The translations under genes were made by a program, and so were the position numbers. The notes beneath the pieces were generated by a model, which searched no databases, had not been told where the DNA came from, and saw nothing but the letters and a program-made list of their open reading frames with translations. This document shows positions 6,102 to 9,789 of a DNA stretch of 9,789 bases, piece by piece; the stretch's first letter is position 1; the number at the start of each line of letters is the position of its first letter. This DNA is from Sulfurovum sp. (GTDB lineage: Bacteria > Campylobacterota > Campylobacteria > Campylobacterales > Sulfurovaceae): the NCBI GenBank assembly GCA_030626265.1, contig DAOUPF010000023.1, positions 1 to 9,789 on the forward strand, in the 5' to 3' direction.

Positions 6102-6494
6102 ATGAAAAAATCAATTTTAGTACTAACTACAGCTGCTGCAATGCTGACTATAGTAGGATGTGGATCAAAAGATAATGCAGGTGGAGAAAAGGTAACATAT
6201 GCCAAAACATCAGCAGAAGTATATACTCAATCATGCTATAAGTGTCATGGTGATAAAGCACAGGGTATGACAGAGAAGAAAACACCACCTATGAATGATA
6301 GACAAGCAGGTGAGCTAGAGCTTGACTTGTATGATGTCAAAAATGAGGGAACCAACCAGTCTTCTGGTACAGATCATGATAAAATGGCACACAATATGAA
6401 AAAGCTATTTGAAAAAGGATTTGATTATGATCCAAAATCAATGGCTATGTATATAGAGAAAAACTTTTATATAAACCCACATAAAAAGAAGTAA
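6102..6494 (+). CDS. Mono-haem cytochrome c lipoprotein
   Basis: This 130-residue protein has a lipoprotein signal with lipobox IVGC (Cys20), so it should be lipid-anchored and face the periplasm. A single haem c site, C45-Y-K-C-H49, lies just after the linker. The sixth ligand is probably one of the methionines near the end (the SMAMYI stretch is a candidate). I prefer the ATG at 6102 to the one at 6087, because GAAGGA (6089-6094) is seven bases before it and MKKSILVL gives a normal signal start. It lies 17 bases after the flavoprotein gene and is almost certainly cotranscribed with it. This suggests that it accepts electrons from the flavin, as FccA does for FccB, although I see no clear FccA similarity. 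A stem-loop follows its stop codon. Confidence 0.9.
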   Translation: MKKSILVLTTAAAMLTIVGCGSKDNAGGEKVTYAKTSAEVYTQSCYKCHGDKAQGMTEKKTPPMNDRQAGELELDLYDVKNEGTNQSSGTDHDKMAHNMKKLFEKGFDYDPKSMAMYIEKNFYINPHKKK

Positions 6495-6513
6495 TACATA
6501 AATAATCGTACTG

Positions 6514-6544
6514 GTATATTAGGAGTATTTTTCTCCTAATATAC
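6514..6544 (+). terminator. Strong stem-loop after the cytochrome c gene
   Basis: GTATATTAGGAG and CTCCTAATATAC form a perfect 12-base-pair stem with a 7-base loop (tattttt), 20 bases after the cytochrome stop. There is no T run after the stem, so it may act as an RNA-stabilising or processing element as much as a terminator. It divides the flavoprotein-cytochrome unit from the b561-DHC gene. Confidence 0.55.
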
Positions 6545-6620
6545 TATTCTACTCAACTATATATTTTTATAACTACTCCAACTATATTTTGTTATCTTTT
6601 ATATAATTTTTAGATAATAT

Positions 6621-6626
6621 TATAAT
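6621..6626 (+). promoter_or_regulatory. Candidate -10 box for the b561-DHC gene
   Basis: TATAAT at 6621-6626 lies 31 bases before the ATG; another perfect TATAAT is at 6602-6607. Neither has a clear -35. Together with the preceding stem-loop this suggests that the b561-DHC gene can be transcribed separately. Confidence 0.4.
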
Positions 6627-6657
6627 AATAAATACAAATATAACTAACAGGATATTT

Positions 6658-7788
6658 ATGAATAAAAAACCAGGTTTTGTCTTTGTTTGGCCTATAGGCA
6701 CAAGAATCATACATTGGATGTTCGCACTCTCTTTTTCTGCAGCATTTTTTACATCCTTTTATGAGTATATGCTTCATGACCATGTGGCATTAGGTTTTAT
6801 ATTTACTATCATGCTATTCTATAGGATTATCTGGGGATTCATAGGACCTGAGTATGCCAAGTTTAAGACATTTAAGCTCAGGCCATCACAACTAAAGCAC
6901 TACTTTGTAGAGAAAGTACAAAATAGATGGAGAAAGATACCAGCAGGACACAATCCAGCATCTAGTTGGTTTACTGTCTGGGCTATGATAGTAGGAACAT
7001 TTATTGTAATCTCTGGGCTTTTACTCTACGGTATTCAAGAGGCAAAAGGGGCACTAAGCTATCTAAATGATGACTATACTCAGTATATATTTATACTAGA
7101 GCTCATACATAGATATGCATCTTATCTTTTTGTTGTATGGGCTACTATACATATATTAGGTGTATTTATAGAGCAGTTTTGGCATAAGACCAATATGGTA
7201 TTTGCTATGATAAGTGGATATAAAAAAACTGATGGGAAAGATACAGAGGTTAGCACCATGTTAGCAATGTTTGCATTTGGCTCTATAGTGCTGGCAATCG
7301 CTACGTACTTCTTTATCATCAGCTCTAACTACAACTTCCTAACCTTGCAAAAATACAGAGAGATTGACTATGCACAAGAGCATATGGTTTTCCATAGAGA
7401 CTGTGGAGACTGTCACAAAGTATATCCTCCTCATGTACTACCAGAGGAGTCATGGCGGCTTATAATGGCTACACTTGATAATCACCGTGGTGAGAAGATA
7501 ACAGAGGACAATATAACTATGCATGCCCAAGAGAGTATACTTAACTACCTAGTAGAAAATAGTGCTGAACACTCTACGCGAGAAGTAGCTGTGAAAACTA
7601 TGCACTCTTTAGGAGATATTAGACCAAAAGCCATCACAAAAACGCCATACTGGAGAGAGACACACAAAGATATCCCAAGGTCAGTATACAAAACCAAAAA
7701 GGTTAAAGATAAATCAAACTGTTTTGCCTGTCATAAAGACTTTGAGTATGGATTGTTGGATGACATGAATATTATTTATAGGGATTGA
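6658..7788 (+). CDS. Cytochrome b561 - di-haem cytochrome c (DHC) fusion
   Basis: This 376-residue inner-membrane electron carrier joins two domains usually encoded separately. Residues 1-190 are a cytochrome b561-type domain, starting WPIGTRIIHW. They have four membrane helices (about 15-36, 43-63, 104-125, 142-171) and likely haem b ligands among H19, H42, H151 and H165. A fifth helix (about 200-222) leads to a DHC-like di-haem domain with haem c sites C249-G-D-C-H253 and C355-F-A-C-H359. This domain has the family's YPPHVLPEESW and IPRSVYKTK...NCFACH context. Five helices with an inside N terminus put the c-haems in the periplasm, as haem attachment requires. In Rhodobacter and Shewanella, DHC proteins are encoded with a cytochrome b and the haem protein SHP. 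The start has AGGA (6649-6652) at five-base spacing. The gene lies after the flavoprotein and cytochrome genes, so it may pass their electrons to or from the quinone pool. That link is inference. Confidence 0.9.
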   Translation: MNKKPGFVFVWPIGTRIIHWMFALSFSAAFFTSFYEYMLHDHVALGFIFTIMLFYRIIWGFIGPEYAKFKTFKLRPSQLKHYFVEKVQNRWRKIPAGHNPASSWFTVWAMIVGTFIVISGLLLYGIQEAKGALSYLNDDYTQYIFILELIHRYASYLFVVWATIHILGVFIEQFWHKTNMVFAMISGYKKTDGKDTEVSTMLAMFAFGSIVLAIATYFFIISSNYNFLTLQKYREIDYAQEHMVFHRDCGDCHKVYPPHVLPEESWRLIMATLDNHRGEKITEDNITMHAQESILNYLVENSAEHSTREVAVKTMHSLGDIRPKAITKTPYWRETHKDIPRSVYKTKKVKDKSNCFACHKDFEYGLLDDMNIIYRD

Positions 7789-7798
7789 TCAAGTTTTA

Positions 7799-8542
7799 TT
7801 AAATTTGTTCTAGATAATAGTCTAATGTATATGTTAGATCTTCATCTAAATCAAGATTTTTTCTCATCCATTTGAGATATCCTGCATCTTCATATACTAT
7901 ATCTTCTATCTTCTGACCTTTATATTTGCCAAACTTGAATGTATTCATCAATACTGGAGTTTGGGTTAAATCAACTAGCTTCTCCATGACTTTTGTATCT
8001 GGGAACTGCTCTTTGCATCGAACTGTTAATTTGCTTAGTAGCAGTTTTAGCATCAGTACATCACCTATAGCATCATGTGCTTTGAGGGTGATACCTATCT
8101 TTTTTGCTTCTGCTTGTTCATCTTTATATAGTTCAAGGGCATATCTCATATATTGGAGTCTATGGTACGCTAGTTCTGGGTATAGATGTTTGGAACAGCG
8201 TACTGTATCTATGAGTGTATAGTTATTTATAAAACCCTCTTTCTTGACCATACTTAAATCAAATTCTATATTGTGTGCTATGAGATAGTTCTCTTTTGAG
8301 TTTAGAGAGAGTAAGCGTTTAGAGAAATCAGTCTCACTGTATCTTGGTTTATCAGCTATGATATCTGGTGTTATATTGTGTACTTCCATAGCCTCGATTG
8401 ATATCTCTTGCTCACTGGAGCATAGTTCATCAAATACCTCTATCTCACTCTTGCCATGAAATATCATAGCACCTACTTGTATGATACGATCAATTTCTTG
8501 ATTTCCTGTTGTTTCTGTGTCAAATAATATATAGCTAGCCAT
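7799..8542 (-). CDS. DEDDh-family 3'-5' exonuclease with C-terminal DUF3820-like domain
   Basis: This 247-residue cytoplasmic nuclease is related to the DNA polymerase III epsilon (DnaQ) and exonuclease X group. The catalytic set is visible: D8 and E10 in FDTETTG, D95 in AHNIEFD, and H156 and D161 in KAHDAIGD, which defines the DEDDh subgroup. After residue 195 there is a small domain with FKFGKYKGQKIEDI and AGYLKWMRKN, similar to the DUF3820-type tail found on many short exonuclease-X-like proteins. It is therefore not the replicative epsilon subunit but probably a repair or processing nuclease. The ATG at 8540-8542 is supported by AGGAG (8551-8555). It converges on the b561-DHC gene with a 10-base gap and no obvious hairpin between them. 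It is divergent from the small lipoprotein gene. Confidence 0.9.
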   Translation of the reverse strand: MASYILFDTETTGNQEIDRIIQVGAMIFHGKSEIEVFDELCSSEQEISIEAMEVHNITPDIIADKPRYSETDFSKRLLSLNSKENYLIAHNIEFDLSMVKKEGFINNYTLIDTVRCSKHLYPELAYHRLQYMRYALELYKDEQAEAKKIGITLKAHDAIGDVLMLKLLLSKLTVRCKEQFPDTKVMEKLVDLTQTPVLMNTFKFGKYKGQKIEDIVYEDAGYLKWMRKNLDLDEDLTYTLDYYLEQI

Positions 8543-8565
8543 ATAAAATACTCCTACTTTAATCC

Positions 8566-8601
8566 GAAATATGCATTAGAGATTACTCAAATGCATATTT
8601 C
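8566..8601. promoter_or_regulatory. Perfect 12-base inverted repeat between divergent genes
   Basis: GAAATATGCATT (8566-8577) and AATGCATATTTC (8590-8601) are perfect inverted copies separated by 12 bases, which places the arm centres about two helical turns apart. The repeat lies between the starts of the exonuclease and the lipoprotein genes, where a terminator is not expected, so a dimeric operator is the more likely reading. Confidence 0.45.
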
Positions 8602-8617
8602 AGGTTTAACTTTTGTG

Positions 8618-8640
8618 TTATCATATTATTAGTATGATAA
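8618..8640 (+). promoter_or_regulatory. Stem-loop just upstream of the lipoprotein start
   Basis: TTATCATA and TATGATAA form an 8-base inverted repeat around seven bases, ending 10 bases before the ATG at 8651. A possible -10, TATGAT (8633-8638), lies inside the right arm. No SD sequence is visible between this element and the start, so it could influence either transcription or translation. Confidence 0.35.
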
Positions 8641-8650
8641 AATACCACTT

Positions 8651-8842
8651 ATGAAAAAGTTATTATTTACTATTGTAGCAGTTCTAATGTTTGTCGCTTG
8701 TTCTCCACGTTATGGCGGAGGTATAGGTGTGTCTACTCCTACTTATCAGCATGGCAATGCAAGCTCAGAGCTTCATAGAGATACCAATGGTACAGTGTAT
8801 GGTAGCATTGGTGTTGCATATCAGTGGACAAAGGAGGATTAG
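8651..8842 (+). CDS. Small lipoprotein of unknown function
   Basis: This 63-residue protein begins with a typical lipoprotein signal: MKK, a hydrophobic stretch, and a lipobox-like FVAC with Cys17. The mature part of about 47 residues starts SPRYGGG, is rich in Gly, Ser, Thr and Tyr, and ends with an alternating stretch (TVYGSIGVAYQW) that suggests beta strands. I do not recognise the family. No clear SD precedes the ATG, which is unusual in this window. The next gene starts two bases after the stop codon, with its SD inside the end of this gene, so the two are translationally linked. Confidence 0.75.
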   Translation: MKKLLFTIVAVLMFVACSPRYGGGIGVSTPTYQHGNASSELHRDTNGTVYGSIGVAYQWTKED

Positions 8843-8844
8843 TC

Positions 8845-9135
8845 ATGGATGTAATACTAGTCCTAGATATACAAGGTCTACAAGATAAAGAAAAGTTTGA
8901 AAAACATATCAAAAGAGAAGGGTTTTTTCCCATAGAAGGTGAACCCTTCTCATATCAAGGAGAAACTACCACACACCAACTAAATACAAAGCTATATATA
9001 TTTGATGTAGTAAAGCAAGGACTGTTAAAGTCAGGCTATAAGAGATGCAAGATTATATTTCAGATAGGAGAGTATCCTATGGAAGCATATATTTATAATA
9101 GAGAGAGTGGAGAGTTCGATATTTTTGTTCTTTAG
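8845..9135 (+). CDS. Conserved-looking hypothetical protein, 96 residues
   Basis: I do not recognise this cytoplasmic protein. It starts with a hydrophobic strand (VILVLDIQG), then a charged helix (about 13-25), then a Gly/Pro-containing segment, and it ends with alternating strands (CKIIFQIG, EAYIY, FDIFVL). This pattern suggests a small alpha/beta fold. There is no signal peptide or membrane segment. The ATG at 8845 is chosen because a perfect AAGGAGG (8830-8836) precedes it; the in-frame GTG at 8824 lies upstream of that SD and inside the lipoprotein gene. Close coupling to the lipoprotein suggests shared expression, but the predicted compartments differ. Confidence 0.8.
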   Translation: MDVILVLDIQGLQDKEKFEKHIKREGFFPIEGEPFSYQGETTTHQLNTKLYIFDVVKQGLLKSGYKRCKIIFQIGEYPMEAYIYNRESGEFDIFVL

Positions 9136-9137
9136 TC

Positions 9138-9166
9138 TTGTTAAAAGTATAAAATAAAGATACAAT
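9138..9166 (+). promoter_or_regulatory. Sigma-70-type promoter for sixA
   Basis: TTGTTA (9138-9143) and TACAAT (9161-9166) are separated by exactly 17 bases, immediately after the stop codon of the preceding gene. Transcription would start near 9173, about 30 bases before the proposed ATT start codon. Confidence 0.5.
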
Positions 9167-9202
9167 AAACTAATTATTACTACTATTTATTAAGGGGTTA
9201 TT

Positions 9203-9736
9203 ATTAAAACGCTATATCTTATTAGACATGCCAAATCAGACTGGAGTGAAGAAAATATAGGTGATTTTGAGAGAGGTCTAAATAAAAGAGGGTTACAAGA
9301 CCTTGATACTATGAGTTCATATATATCTTTACATAATGTAAAGCCAGATATTATATTAAGTAGTTCAGCACTTCGCGCACAAATGACAGCAGATCAATTA
9401 GCTGAAAAAATAGAGTATAAAGGTCGTATTCATTATATGGAAGAACTCTATATGACTCGTCCAAAAACACTTCTTAATATCATGACACTGCAAGACAATC
9501 AATATGATAAACTTTTTCTTGTAGGACACAATCCAGAAGTAACCGAATTTGCTAACCTTCTCATAGAGGAACATTTTACAAAGTTGCCTACACTTGCTAT
9601 TTTAGCAATTACATTAGATATTGATAATTGGGAAGATATTGAAGAAAATAGAGGTGAGATAGACTTTTTTATTCATCCAAAACAGTTTAAATATTACTTA
9701 CCTAAACAGATCAGAACAACATGGGACAGTAAGTAG
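9203..9736 (+). CDS. sixA: SixA-type phosphohistidine phosphatase with ATT start
   Basis: This protein of 177 residues belongs to the histidine phosphatase (phosphoglycerate mutase-like) superfamily, SixA subgroup, which removes phosphate from phosphohistidine in signalling or phosphotransfer proteins. The catalytic N-terminal motif L-I-R8-H9-A-K-S lies upstream of the first in-frame ATG (9311). The active-site arginine R58 is in SSSALRAQMTA, and the second catalytic histidine is in VGH109NPEV. The only plausible start that keeps RHA is ATT at 9203, read as MKTLYLIRHAK, with AAGGGG at 9192-9197 and five-base spacing. An in-frame TAA at 9191 blocks any earlier start, and there is no ATG, GTG or TTG between 9194 and the RHA codons. 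Either ATT is used, as in infC, or one base differs from a true ATG. The stop codon lies inside a terminator-like hairpin. Confidence 0.88.
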   Translation: MKTLYLIRHAKSDWSEENIGDFERGLNKRGLQDLDTMSSYISLHNVKPDIILSSSALRAQMTADQLAEKIEYKGRIHYMEELYMTRPKTLLNIMTLQDNQYDKLFLVGHNPEVTEFANLLIEEHFTKLPTLAILAITLDIDNWEDIEENRGEIDFFIHPKQFKYYLPKQIRTTWDSK

Positions 9737-9757
9737 ATTTAAAAATCTACTTACTGT
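9726..9757. terminator. Perfect 15-base-pair hairpin, probable bidirectional terminator
   Basis: ACAGTAAGTAGATTT and its exact complement flank a two-base centre. The left arm contains the sixA stop codon. The right side continues TTTA without a long T run. Its position between sixA and what may be the end of a minus-strand gene fits a shared terminator. Confidence 0.65.
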
Positions 9758-9766
9758 TTAAACTAC

Positions 9767-9789
9767 TTATAGCTCAGCCATACCTTTTG
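9767..9789 (-). CDS. Possible 3' end of a minus-strand gene cut by the window edge
   Basis: Read on the minus strand, the last bases give K-G-M-A-E-L and a TAA stop at 9767-9769, ten bases from the hairpin. Only six codons are visible, so neither the product nor the reality of the gene can be judged; placement next to a shared hairpin is the only support. Confidence 0.25.

Noticed and set aside
8824..8844. GTG start for the 96-residue protein
   Set aside because: It lies upstream of the perfect AAGGAGG and within the lipoprotein gene; ATG 8845 has correct spacing.
8845..9135. Cas2-like protein
   Set aside because: Only a short beta-alpha start and small size are similar; there is no CRISPR array or other cas gene in the window.
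9311..9736. Histidine phosphatase beginning at the first ATG
   Set aside because: This start omits the catalytic RHA motif, which is encoded in frame just upstream; the ATT at 9203 fits both the motif and the SD.

Overview
The window is AT-rich chromosomal DNA whose genes look like those of a sulfur-oxidising member of the Campylobacterota (Sulfurimonas/Sulfurovum type). This placement is an inference from low-GC codon use, abundant c-type haem proteins, a sulfide:quinone-reductase-like flavoprotein and the general look of the proteins; no rRNA or tRNA is present to confirm it.

Layout. Bases 1-1385 are an accessory-looking segment. It holds an inverted pair of REP-like repeats, then a very AT-rich minus-strand gene with an HEPN-type R-x4-H motif. 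This gene is bounded on both sides by sequences matching the integron core site GTTRRRY, so it may be a gene cassette. Next comes a 445-base stretch without a convincing gene, containing related short palindromes and a possible broken ORF. Bases 1386-4380 hold alanine dehydrogenase (minus strand) divergent from a plus-strand run of three genes: an XRE-cupin regulator, a TSUP-family transporter and a YchJ-like SEC-C protein. Bases 4624-7788 hold the most striking unit. A Tat-exported flavoprotein very like type II sulfide:quinone oxidoreductase is followed by a mono-haem cytochrome c lipoprotein. After a strong hairpin comes a membrane protein joining a cytochrome b561 domain to a di-haem DHC domain. 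Bases 7799-9789 hold a DEDDh 3'-5' exonuclease (minus strand), a small lipoprotein coupled to an unknown 96-residue protein, a SixA-like histidine phosphatase that appears to start at ATT, and perhaps the last codons of a minus-strand gene at the right edge.

How the genes may work together. The sulfide module predicts sulfide oxidation at a flavin on the periplasmic side of the membrane. Electrons would pass to a lipid-anchored cytochrome c and possibly to the b561-DHC protein. This would be a functional counterpart of flavocytochrome c sulfide dehydrogenase built on an SQR scaffold. The nearby TSUP transporter belongs to a family that often moves sulfur anions or organosulfonates, but its substrate cannot be read from sequence. 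Alanine dehydrogenase is probably controlled by the divergent XRE-cupin regulator, with a symmetrical operator-like site between them.
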